64,000 nucleotides of DNA from Petrolisthes cinctipes (Eukaryota > Arthropoda > Malacostraca > Decapoda > Porcellanidae). The DNA is taken from NCBI GenBank assembly GCA_033782935.1, contig JAWQEG010001368.1:124001-188000 (forward strand), read 5' to 3'. Each line of letters begins with the position of its first letter. The stretch's first letter is position 1. Below the pieces are notes generated by a model. The model did no database searches and was not told where the DNA came from. It was given only the letters and a program-made list of their open reading frames with translations. The position numbers were made by a program, and so were the translations under genes. Below are positions 37,308 to 49,262 of the stretch, piece after piece.

Positions 37308-40300
37308 AAAACATGCTCAAAATCGATATTTTGGGTGCCCAAAGTCGATATGTGCATGCATCTTCTGTACCCGTTTATATCTCAAATTCAGACTCAAAAC
37401 ACCCGAATATTCGATATTTTTGGGTCCCAAAAGCAAAGTGTACATGCATACTCCGTGTTAGAGTATTTTCAAATTACAGGCCTAAAACATGCTGAAAATC
37501 GATATTTTAGCTGCCCAAAGTCAATATGTGTATGCATCTTCTGTACCCGTCTATATCCCAAATTCAGGTTCAAAACACTCGAAAATTCGATATTTTTGGG
37601 TCCCAGAAGCAATCTGTACATGCCTACTTCTTGCTAGAATGTTTTCAAGATACAGACCCAAAACATGCTCAAAATCGATATTTTAGGTGCAAAAAGTCGA
37701 AATGTGCATGCATCTTCTGTACCCGTTTATATCTCAAATTCAGGCTCAAAACACCCGAAAATTCGATATTTTTGGGTCCCAGAAGCCATCTGTACATGCC
37801 TACTCCGTGTTAGAGTATTTTCAAAATACAGGCCCAAAACATGCTCAAAATCGATATTTTAGGTGCCCAAAGTCGATATGTGCATGCATCTTCTGTATCC
37901 GTCTATATCCCAAATTCAGGTTCAAAACACCCGAAAATTCGAGATTTTTGGGTCCCAAAAGCGATCTGTACATGCCTACTTCTTGATAGAATTTTTTAAG
38001 ATACAAACCCAAGACATGCTTAAAATCGATATTTTAGGTGCAAAAAGTCGATATGTGCATGCATCTTCTGTACCCGTTTATATCTCAAATTCAGGCTCAA
38101 AACACCCGAAAATTCCATATTTTTGGGTACCAGAAGCAATCTGTACGTGCATACTCCGTGTTAGAGTGTTTTTAAAATACAGGCCTACAACATGCTGAAA
38201 ATCGATATTTTAAGTGCCCAAAGTCAATATGTGTAAGCATCTTCTGTACACGTGTATATCCCTAATTCAAGTTCAAAACGCCCCCCAAAATTTTTTCTTG
38301 GGGTTTCAAAAGCGATCTGTACATGCCTACTCCTTGCTAGAATGTTTTCAAGATACAGACCAAAAACATGCTCAAAATCGATATTTTAGGTGTCCAAAGT
38401 CGATAAGTGCATGCATCTTCTGTACCCGTTTATATCTCAAATTCTGGCTCAAAACACCCGAAAATTCCATATTTTTGGGTCCCAGAAGCAATCTGTACGT
38501 GCATACTCCGTGTTAGAGTATTTTTAAAATACAGGCCCAAAACATGCTAAAAATCGATATTTTAGGTGCCCAAAGTCGATATGTGCATGCATCTTCTGTA
38601 CCCGTTTATATCGCAAATTCAGGCTCAAAACCCCCCGAAAATTCCATATTTTTGGGTCCCTGAAGCAATCTGTACGTGCATACTCCGTGTTAGAATGTTT
38701 TCAAGATACAGACCAAAAACATGCTCAAAATCGATATTTTAGGTGTCCAAAGTCGATAAGTGCATGCATCTTCTGTACCCGTTTATATCTCAAATTCAGG
38801 CTCAAAACACCCGAAAATTCCATATTTTTGGGTCCCAGAAGCAATCTGTACGTGCATACTCTGTGTTAGAGTATTTTTAAAATACAAGCCCAAAACATGC
38901 TAAAAATCGATATTTTAGGTGCCCAAAGTCGATATGTGCATGCATCTTCTGTACCCGTTTATATCGCAAATTCAGGCTCAAAACCCCCCGAAAATTCGAT
39001 ATTTTTGGGTCCCTGAAGCAATCTATACGTGCATACTCCGTGTTAGAATGTTTTCAAGATACAGACCAAAAACATGCTCAAAATCGATATTTTAAGTGCA
39101 GAAAGTCGATATGTGCATGCATCTTCTGTACCCGTTTATATCTCAAATTTAGGCTCAAAAACTCCGAAAATTCGATATTTTTGGGTCCCTTAAGCAATCT
39201 GCACATGCCTACTCAGTGCTAGAATGTTTTTAAAATACAGGCTTAAAACATGCTATAAATCGATATTTTAGGTGTCCAAAGTCGTTAAGTGCATGCATCT
39301 TCTTTACCCGTTTATATCTCAAATTCAGGCTCAAAACACCGGAAACATCGATATTTTTGTGTCACAGAAACGATCTGTACATGCCTACTCCGTGTTAGAG
39401 TATTTTCACAATACCGGACCAAAACATGCTCAAAATCGATATTTTAGGTGCCCAAAGTCGATATGTACATGCATCTTCTGTATCCGTTTATATCACAAAT
39501 TCAGGCTCAAAACACCCGAAAATTCGATATTTTTGGGTCCCAGAAGCAATTTGTACATGCCTACTCCGTGTTAATGTATTTTCAAAATACAGGCCCAAAA
39601 CATGCTGAAAATCTATATATTAGGTGCCCAAAGTCAATATGAGTATGCATCTTCTGTACCCGTCTATATCCCAAATTCATGTTCAAAACACCAGAAAATT
39701 CGGTATTTTTGGGTCCCAGAAGCGATCTGTACATGCCTACTCCTTGCTAGAATTGTTACAAGATACAGACCCAAAACATGCTCAAAATCGATATTTTAGG
39801 TGCAAAAAGTCGATATGTGCATGCATCCTCTGTACCCGGTTATATCCCAAATTCTGGCTCAAAACCCCCGAAAATTCGATATTTTTGGGTCCCAGAAGCG
39901 ATCTGTACATGCCTACTCAGTGCTAGAATATTTTCAAATTATACGCTGAAAACATACTAAAAATCGATATTTTGGGTGCCAAAGTCGATATGTGCATGCA
40001 TCTTCTGTACCCGTTTATATCTCAAATTCAGGCTCAAAACACCCAAAAAAATCGATATTTTTGTGTCCCAGAAGCGATTTGTACATGTCTACGCCGTGCT
40101 ATAGTATTTTCAAAATACAGGCCCAAAACATGCTCAAAATCGATATTTTAGGTGCCCAAAGTCGATATGTGCATGCATCTTCTGTACCCGTTCATATCTC
40201 AAATTCAGGCTCAGAACACCCGAAAATTCGATTTATTTGGGTTCCAGAAGCGATCTGTACGTGCATACTCCGTGTTAAAGTGTTTTTAAAATACAGGCCC

Positions 40301-40476
40301 AAAACATGCTGAAAATCGATATTTTATGTGCCGAAAATCAATATGTGTATGCATCTTCTATAAACGTGTATATCCCTAATTCAAGTTCAAAACACCCGAA
40401 AATTCGATATTTTTGGGTCCTAAAAGCGATCTGTACATGCCTACTCCTTGCTAGAATGTTTTCAAGATACAGACTA
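37308..40476 (+). repeat. 18-mer higher-order repeat, copy 1 (3169 bp)
   Basis: Eighteen monomers (18 x 176 plus 1) repeated at 40477 and 43646. The left limit is set by CAGACCCAAAACATG here against CAGACTAAAAACATG at the next boundary. Inside is a 353-bp two-monomer subrepeat (unit starts near 38334, 38687 and 39040) with GTCGATAAGTGC and CCCCCCGAAAATTCC variants. The copies differ at scattered bases, for example AAATTCAGGTTC/AAATTCTGTTTC and GGTGCAAAAAGTCGATATG/GGTGGAAAAATTCGATATG. Confidence 0.92.
38276..38308 (+). repeat. Variant half-A/half-B boundary with mixed C, A and T runs
   Basis: In the first 18-mer copy the half-B opening is CCCCCCAAAATTTTTTCTTG followed by GGGTTTC. The usual ACCCGAAAATTCGATATTTT has lost its TCGAT box. 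Copies 2 and 3 have a pure A-run/T-run at the same place. Confidence 0.85.
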
Positions 40477-43400
40477 AAAACATGCTCAAAATCGATATTT
40501 TGGGTGCCCAAAGTCGATATGTGCATGCATCTTCTGTACCCGTTTATATCTCAAATTCAGACTCAAAACACCCGAATATTCGATATTTTTGGGTCCCAAA
40601 AGCAAAGTGTACATGCATACTCCGTGTTAGAGTATTTTCAAATTACAGGCCTAAAACATGCTGAAAATCGATATTTTAGCTGCCCAAAGTCAATATGTGT
40701 ATGCATCTTCTGTACCCGTCTATATCCCAAATTCTGTTTCAAAACACTCGAAAATTCGATTTTTTTGGGTCCCAGAAGCAATCTGTACATGCCTACTTCT
40801 TGCTAGAATGTTTTCAAGATACAGACCCAAAACATGCTCAAAATCGATATTTTAGGTGCAAAAAGTCGAAATGTGCATGCATCTTCTGTACCCGTTTATA
40901 TCTCAAATTCAGGCTCAAAACACCCGAAAATTCGATATTTTTGGGTCCCAGAAGCCATCTGTACATGCCTACTCCGTGTTAGAGTATTTTCAAAATACAG
41001 GCCCAAAACATGCTCAAAATCGATATTTTAGGTGCCCAAAGTCGATATGTGCATGCATCTTCTGTATCCGTCTATATCCCAAATTCAGGTTCAAAACACC
41101 CGAAAATTCGAGATTTTTGGGTCCCAAAAGCGATCTGTACATGCCTACTTCTTGATAGAATTTTTTAAGATACAAACCCAAGACATGCTTAAAATCGATA
41201 TTTTAGGTGGAAAAATTCGATATGTGCATGCATCTTCTGTACCCGTTTATATCTCAAATTCAGGCTCAAAACACCCGAAAATTCCATATTTTTGGGTACC
41301 AGAAGCAATCTGTACGTGCATACTCCGTGTTAGAGTGTTTTTAAAATACAGGCCTACAACATGCTGAAAATCGATATTTTAAGTGCCCAAAGTCAATATG
41401 TGTAAGCATCTTCTGTACACGTGTATATCCCTAATTCAAGTTCAAAACGCCCGAAAAAATTTTTTTTTTGGGTTTCAAAAGCGATCTGTACATGCCTACT
41501 CCTTGCTAGAATGTTTTCAAGATACAGACCAAAAACATGCTCAAAATCGATATTTTAGGTGTCCAAAGTCGATAAGTGCATGCATCTTCTGTACCCGTTT
41601 ATATCTCAAATTCAGGCTCAAAACACCCGAAAATTCCATATTTTTGGGTCCCAGAAGCAATCTGTACGTGCATACTCCGTGTTAGAGTATTTTTAAAATA
41701 CAGGCCCAAAACATGCTAAAAATCGATATTTTAGGTGCCCAAAGTCGATATGTGCATGCATCTTCTGTACCCGTTTATATCTCAAATTCAGGCTCAAAAC
41801 CCCCCGAAAATTCCATATTTTTGGGTCCCTGAAGCAATCTGTACGTGCATACTCCGTGTTAGAATGTTTTCAAGATACAGACCAAAAACATGCTCAAAAT
41901 CGATATTTTAGGTGTCCAAAGTCGATAAGTGCATGCATCTTCTGTACCCGTTTATATCTCAAATTCAGGCTCAAAACACCCGAAAATTCCATATTTTTGG
42001 GTCCCAGAAGCAATCTGTACGTGCATACTCCGTGTTAGAGTATTTTTAAAATACAAGCCCAAAACATGCTAAAAATCGATATTTTAGGTGCCCAAAGTCG
42101 ATATGTGCATGCATCTTCTGTACCCGTTTATATCGCAAATTCAGGCTCAAAACCCCCCGAAAATTCGATATTTTTGGGTCCCTGAAGCAATCTATACGTG
42201 CATACTCCGTGTTAGAATGTTTTCAAGATACAGACCAAAAACATGCTCAAAATCGATATTTTAAGTGCAGAAAGTCGATATGTGCATGCATCTTCTGTAC
42301 CCGTTTATATCTCAAATTTAGGCTCAAAAACTCCGAAAATTCGATATTTTTGGGTCCCTTAAGCAATCTGCACATGCCTACTCAGTGCTAGAATGTTTTT
42401 AAAATACAGTCTTAAAACATGCTATAAATCGATATTTTAGGTGTCCAAAGTCGTTAAGTGCATGCATCTTCTTTACCCGTTTATATCTCAAATTCAGGCT
42501 CAAAACACCGGAAACATCGATATTTTTGTGTCACAGAAACGATCTGTACATGCCTACTCCGTGTTAGAGTATTTTCACAATACCGGACCAAAACATGCTC
42601 AAAATCGATATTTTAGGTGCCCAAAGTCGATATGTACATGCATCTTCTGTATCCGTTTATATCACAAATTCAGGCTCAAAACACCCGAAAATTCGATATT
42701 TTTGGGTCCCAGAAGCAATTTGTACATGCCTACTCCGTGTTAATGTATTTTCAAAATACAGGCCCAAAACATGCTGAAAATCTATATATTAGGTGCCCAA
42801 AGTCAATATGAGTATGCATCTTCTGTACCCGTCTATATCCCAAATTCATGTTCAAAACACCAGAAAATTCGGTATTTTTGGGTCCCAGAAGCGATCTGTA
42901 CATGCCTACTCCTTGCTAGAATTGTTACAAGATACAGACCCAAAACATGCTCAAAATCGATATTTTAGGTGCAAAAAGTCGATATGTGCATGCATCCTCT
43001 GTACCCGGTTATATCCCAAATTCTGGCTCAAAACCCCCGAAAATTCGATATTTTTGGGTCCCAGAAGCGATCTGTACATGCCTACTCAGTGCTAGAATAT
43101 TTTCAAATTATACGCTGAAAACATACTAAAAATCGATATTTTGGGTGCCAAAGTCGATATGTGCATGCATCTTCTGTACCCGTTTATATCTCAAATTCAG
43201 GCTCAAAACACCCAAAAAAATCGATATTTTTGTGTCCCAGAAGCGATTTGTACATGTCTACGCCGTGCTATAGTATTTTCAAAATACAGGCCCAAAACAT
43301 GCTCAAAATCGATATTTTAGGTGCCCAAAGTCGATATGTGCATGCATCTTCTGTACCCGTTCATATCTCAAATTCAGGCTCAGAACACCCGAAAATTCGA

Positions 43401-43645
43401 TTTATTTGGGTTCCAGAAGCGATCTGTACGTGCATACTCCGTGTTAGAGTGTTTTTAAAATACAGGCACAAAACATGCTGAAAATCGATATTTTATGTGC
43501 CGAAAATCAATATGTGTATGCATCTTCTGTAAACGTGTATATCCCTAATTCAAGTTCAAAACACCCGAAAATTCGATATTTTTGGGTCCTAAAAGCGATC
43601 TGTACATGCCTACTCCTTGCTAGAATGTTTTCAAGATACAGACTA
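40477..43645 (+). repeat. 18-mer higher-order repeat, copy 2 (3169 bp)
   Basis: Second head-to-tail copy at an offset of 3169. It shares GGTGGAAAAATTCG (about 41207) with copy 3 but not with copy 1, so copies 2 and 3 are the closer pair. It carries the pure A6T10 tract at 41454-41469 where copy 1 has a mixed version. Confidence 0.92.
41454..41469 (+). repeat. A6T10 tract replacing the half-B TCGAT box
   Basis: Six A and ten T occupy the 16 positions that normally read AAAATTCGATATTTTT. Total length is conserved at 16 bp while all internal G and C are gone. The related tracts are A7T9 at 44623-44638 and A6T10 at 50607-50622. Confidence 0.9.
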
Positions 43646-46558
43646 AAAACATGCTCAAAATCGATATTTTGGGTGCCCAAAGTCGATATGTGCATGCATC
43701 TTCTGTACCCGTTTATATCTCAAATTCAGACTCAAAACACCCGAATATTCGATATTTTTGGGTCCCAAAAGCAAAGTGTACATGCATACTCCGTGTTAGA
43801 GTATTTTCAAATTACAGGCCTAAAACATGCTGAAAATCGATATTTTAGCTGCCCAAAGTCAATATGTGTATGCATCTTCTGTACCCGTCTATATCCCAAA
43901 TTCTGGTTCAAAACACTCGAAAATTCGATTTTTTTGGGTCCCAGAAGCAATCTGTACATGCCTACTTCTTGCTAGAATGTTTTCAAGATACAGACCCAAA
44001 ACATGCTCAAAATCGATATTTTAGGTGCAAAAAGTCGAAATGTGCATACATCTTCTGTACCCGTTTATATCTCAAATTCAGGCTCAAAACACCCGAAAAT
44101 TCGATATTTTTGGGTCCCAGAAGCCATCTGTACATGCCTACTACGTGTTAGAGTATTTTCAAAATACAGGCCCAAAACATGCTCAAAATCGATATTTTAG
44201 GTGCCCAAAGTCGATATGTGCATGCATCTTCTGTATCCGTCTATATCCCAAATTCAGGTTCAAAACACCCGAAAATTCGAGATTTTTGGGTCCCAAAAGC
44301 GATCTGTACATGCCTACTTCTTGATAGAATTTTTTAAGATACAAACCCAAGACATGCTTAAAATCGATATTTTAGGTGGAAAAATTCGATATGTGCATGC
44401 ATCTTCTGTACCCGTTTATATCTCAAATTCAGGCTCAAAACACCCGAAAATTCCATATTTTTGGGTACCAGAAGCAATCTGTACGTGCATACTCCGTGTT
44501 AGAGTGTTTTTAAAATACAGGCCTACAACATGCTGAAAATCGATATTTTAAGTGCCCAAAGTCAATATGTGTAAGCATCTTCTGTACACGTGTATATCCC
44601 TAATTCAAGTTCAAAACGCCCGAAAAAAATTTTTTTTTGGGTTTCAAAAGCGATCTGTACATGCCTACTCCTTGCTAGAATGTTTTCAAGATACAGACCA
44701 AAAACATGCTCAAAATCGATATTTTAGGTGTCCAAAGTCGATAAGTGCATGCATCTTCTGTACCCGTTTATATCTCAAATTCAGGCTCAAAACACCCGAA
44801 AATTCCATATTTTTGGGTCCCAGAAGCAATCTGTACGTGCATACTCCGTGTTAGAGTATTTTTAAAATACAGGCCCAAAACATGCTAAAAATCGATATTT
44901 TAGGTGCCCAAAGTCGATATGTGCATGCATCTTCTGTACCCGTTTATATCGCAAATTCAGGCTCAAAACCCCCCGAAAATTCCATATTTTTGGGTCCCTG
45001 AAGCAATCTGTACGTGCATACTCCGTGTTAGAATGTTTTCAAGATACAGACCAAAAACATGCTCAAAATCGATATTTTAGGTGTCCAAAGTCGATAAGTG
45101 CATGCATCTTCTGTACCCGTTTATATCTCAAATTCAGGCTCAAAACACCCGAAAATTCCATATTTTTGGGTCCCAGAAGCAATCTGTACGTGCATACTCC
45201 GTGTTAGAGTATTTTTAAAATACAACCCCAAAACATGCTAAAAATCGATATTTTAGGTGCCCAAAGTCGATATGTGCATGCATCTTCTGTACCCGTTTAT
45301 ATCGCAAATTCAGGCTCAAAACCCCCCGAAAATTCGATATTTTTGGGTCCCTGAAGCAATCTATACGTGCATACTCCGTGTTAGAATGTTTTCAAGATAC
45401 AGACCAAAAACATGCTCAAAATCGATATTTTAAGTGCAGAAAGTCGATATGTGCATGCATCTTCTGTACCCGTTTATATCTCAAATTTTGGCTCAAAAAC
45501 TCCGAAAATTCGATATTTTTGGGTCCCTTAAGCAATCTGCACATGCCTACTCAGTGCTAGAATGTTTTTAAAATACAGGCTTAAAACATGCTATAAATCG
45601 ATATTTTAGGTGTCCAAAGTCGTTAAGTGCATGCATCTTCTTTACCCGTTTATATCTCAAATTCAGGCTCAAAACACCGGAAACATCGATATTTTTGTGT
45701 CACTGAAACGATCTGTACATGCCTACTCCGTGTTAGAGTATTTTCACAATACCGGACCAAAACATGCTCAAAATCGATATTTTAGGTGCCCAAAGTCGAT
45801 ATGTACATGCATCTTCTGTATCCGTTTATATCACAAATTCAGGCTCAAAACACCCGAAAATTCGATATTTTTGGGTCCCAGAAGCAATTTGTACATGCCT
45901 ACTCCGTGTTAATGTATTTTCAAAATACAGGCCCAAAACATGCTGAAAATCTATATATTAGGTGCCCAAAGTCAATATGACTATGCATCTTCTGTACCCG
46001 TCTATATCCCAAATTCAGGTTCAAAACACCAGAAAATTCGGTATTTTTTGGTCCCAGAAGCGATCTGTACATGCCTACTCCTTGCTAGAATTGTTTCAAG
46101 ATACAGAAACAAAACATGCTCAAAATCGATATTTTAGGTGCAAAAAGTCGATATGTGCATGCATCCTCTGTACCCGGTTATATCCCAAATTCAGGCTCAA
46201 AACCCCCGAAAATTCGATATTTTTGGTTCCCAGAAGCGATCTGTACATGCCTACTCAGTGCTAGAATATTTTCAAATTATACGCTGAAAACATACTAAAA
46301 ATCGATATTTTGGTGCCAAAGTCGATATGTGCATGCATCTTCTGTACCCGTTTATATCTCAAATTCAGGCTCAAAACACCCAAAAAAATCGATATTTTTG
46401 TGTCCCAGAAGCGATTTGTACATGTCTACGCCGTGCTATAGTATTTTCAAAATACAGGCCCAAAACATGCTCAAAATCGATATTTTAGGTGCCCAAAGTC
46501 GATATGTGCATGCATCTTCTGTACCCGTTCATATCTCAAATTCAGGCTCAGAACACCC
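43646..46558 (+). repeat. 18-mer higher-order repeat, copy 3, incomplete (2913 bp)
   Basis: Third copy, ending about 1.5 monomers early at 46558. There ACACCCGAAAATTCG of copies 1 and 2 becomes ACACCCTAAAATTCG and the 7-mer domain takes over. From about 46300 the offset falls from 3169 to 3168 because TTTTGGTGCC lacks one G. Confidence 0.9.
44623..44638 (+). repeat. A7T9 tract replacing the half-B TCGAT box
   Basis: Third-copy counterpart of 41454-41469, again 16 bp in all but with the A/T switch moved by one base. It is flanked by GCCCG and GGGTTTC as in the other copies. Confidence 0.9.
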
Positions 46559-47547
46559 TAAAATTCGATTTATTTGGGTTCCAGAAGCGATCTGTACGTG
46601 TCTACTCAGTGTTAGAGTATTTTAAAAATACAGGCCCAAAACATGCTCAAAATCGATATTTTGGGTGCCCAAAGTCGATATGTGCATGCATCTTCTGTAC
46701 CCGTTTATATCTCAAATTCAGACTTAAAACACCCGAATATTCGATATTTTTGGGTCCCAAAAGCAATGTGTACATGCATACTCCGTGTTAGAGTATTTTT
46801 AAATTACAGGCCTAAAACATGCTGAAAATCGATATTTTAGCTGCCCAAAGTCAATATGTGTTTGCATCTTCTGTACCCGTCTATATCCCAAATTCAGGTT
46901 CAAAACACTCGAAAATTCGATATTTTTGGGTCCCAGAACCAATCAGTACATGCCTACTTCTTGCTAGAATGTTTTCAAAATACAGACCCAAAACATGCTC
47001 AAAATCGATATTTTAGGTGCAAAAAGTCGAAATGTGCATGCATCTTCTGTACCCGTTTATATCTCAAATTCAGGCTCAAAACACCCGAAAAATCGATATT
47101 TTTGGGTCCCCGAAGCCATCTGTACATGCCTACTCCGTGTTAGAGTATTTTCAAAATACAGGCCCAAAACATGCTCAAAATCGATATTTTAGGTGCCCAA
47201 AGTCGATATGTGCATGCATCTTCTGTATCCGTCTATATCCGAAATTCAGGTTCAAAACACCCGAAAATTCGAGATTTCTGGGTCCCAGAAGCGATCTGTA
47301 CATGCCTACTTCTTGATAGAATTTCTTAAGATACAAACCGAAAACATGCTTAAAATCGATATTTTAGGTGCAAAAAGTCGATATGTGCATGCATCTTCTG
47401 TACCCGTTTATATCTCAAATTTAGGCTCAAAACACCCGAAAATTCGATATTTTTGGGTCCCAAAAGCGATCTGTACATGTCTACTCCGTGTTAGAGTATT
47501 TTTAAAATACAGGCCCAGACCATGCTCAAAATCGATATTTTGGGTGC
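46316..47547 (+). repeat. 7-mer higher-order repeat, copy 1 (1232 bp)
   Basis: Seven monomers, exactly 7 x 176, repeated at 47548 and partly at 48780. The unit includes a half A with CCCGTTCATATCTC, a half B with TTCGATTTATTTGGG, a half A with GTGTTTGCATC, and the TTGATAGAAT half B. The first 243 bp overlap the end of the 18-mer domain, so the two higher-order repeats share monomers at the switch. Confidence 0.9.
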
Positions 47548-48779
47548 CCAAAGTCGATATGTGCATGCATCTTCTGTACCCGTTTATATCTCAAATTCAG
47601 GCTCAAAACACCCAAAAAAATCGATATTTTTGTGTCCCAGAAGCGATTTGTACATGTCTACGCCGTGCTATAGTATTTTCAAAATACAGGCCCAAAACAT
47701 GCTCAAAATCGATATTTTAGGTGCCCAAAGTCGATATGTGCATGCATCTTCTGTACCCGTTCATATCTCAAATTCAGGCTCAGAACACCCTAAAATTCGA
47801 TTTATTTGGGTTCCAGAAGCGATCTGTACGTGTCTACTCAGTGTTAGAGTATTTTAAAAATACAGGCCCAAAACATGCTCAAAATCGATATTTTGGGTGC
47901 CCAAAGTCGATATGTGCATGCATCTTCTGTACCCGTTTATATCTCAAATTCAGACTTAAAACACCCGAATATTCGATATTTTTGGGTCCCAAAAGCAATG
48001 TGTACATGCATACTCCGTGTTAGAGTATTTTTAAATTACAGGCCTAAAACATGCTGAAAATCGATATTTTAGCTGCCCAAAGTCAATATGTGTTTGCATC
48101 TTCTGTACCCGTCTATATCCCAAATTCAGGTTCAAAACACTCGAAAATTCGATATTTTTGGGTCCCAGAACCAATCAGTACATGCCTACTTCTTGCTAGA
48201 ATGTTTTCAAAATACAGACCCAAAACATGCTCAAAATCGATATTTTAGGTGCAAAAAGTCGAAATGTGCATGCATCTTCTGTACCCGTTTATATCTCAAA
48301 TTCAGGCTCAAAACACCCGAAAAATCGATATTTTTGGGTCCCCGAAGCCATCTGTACATGCCTACTCCGTGTTAGAGTATTTTCAAAATACAGGCCCAAA
48401 ACATGCTCAAAATCGATATTTTAGGTGCCCAAAGTCGATATGTGCATGCATCTTCTGTATCCGTCTATATCCGAAATTCAGGTTCAAAACACCCGAAAAT
48501 TCGAGATTTCTGGGTCCCAGAAGCGATCTGTACATGCCTACTTCTTGATAGAATTTTTTAAGATACAAACCGAAAACATGCTTAAAATCGATATTTTAGG
48601 TGCAAAAAGTCGATATGTGCATGCATCTTCTGTACCCGTTTATATCTCAAATTTAGGCTCAAAACACCCGAAAATTCGATATTTTTGGGTCCCAAAAGCG
48701 ATCTGTACATGTCTACTCCGTGTTAGAGTATTTTTAAAATACAGGCCCAGACCATGCTCAAAATCGATATTTTGGGTGC
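47548..48779 (+). repeat. 7-mer higher-order repeat, copy 2 (1232 bp)
   Basis: Near-identical second copy. The only difference I noticed is GAATTTCTTAAG in copy 1 against GAATTTTTTAAG here (near 48549). Confidence 0.9.
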
Positions 48780-49262
48780 CCAAAGTCGATATGTGCATGC
48801 ATCTTCTGTACCCGTTTATATCTCAAATTCAGGCTCAAAACACCCAAAAAAATCGATATTTTTGTGTCCCAGAAGCGATTTGTACATGTCTACGCCGTGC
48901 TATAGTATTTTCAAAATACAGGCCCAAAACATGCTCAAAATCGATATTTTAGGTGCCCAAAGTCGATATGTGCATGCATCTTCTGTACCCGTTCATATCT
49001 CAAATTCAGGCTCAGAACACCCTAAAATTCGATTTATTTGGGTTCCAGAAGCGATCTGTACGTGTCTAGTCAGTGTTAGAGTATTTTAAAAATACAGGCA
49101 TAAAACATGCTCAAAATCGATATTTTGGGTGCCCAAAGTCGATATGTGCATGCATCTTCTGTACCCGTTTATATCTCAAATTCAGACTTAAAACACCCGA
49201 ATATTCGATATTTTTGGGTCCCAAAAGCAATGTGTACATGCATACTCCGTGTTAGAGTATTT
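48780..49262 (+). repeat. 7-mer higher-order repeat, partial copy 3
   Basis: Follows copy 2 with a few substitutions (GTCTAGTCAG for GTCTACTCAG, CAGGCATAAAAC for CAGGCCCAAAAC). After about 49262 it departs through TATTTTCAAATTAC instead of TATTTTTAAATTAC and GTGTATGCATC instead of GTGTTTGCATC. Looser homology continues to about 49480. Confidence 0.8.

Noticed and set aside
38281..38302. A transposon end or poly-A tail at the C/A/T-rich interval.
   Set aside because: Satellite continues in phase on both sides with no target-site duplication, and the interval has the normal length of the half-B opening.
47193..47720. Long open frames of 100-175 residues on the + strand (also 48425-48952 and 54582-55109), with recurring peptides such as MCMHLLYPFISQIQAQNT.
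   Set aside because: They occur in all three + frames through the same 176-bp repeat, restart every monomer because 176 is 2 modulo 3, and end wherever a TAG such as that in TTTTAGG falls in frame. No codon bias, domain, splice structure or flanking control is visible. They are translations of satellite DNA.
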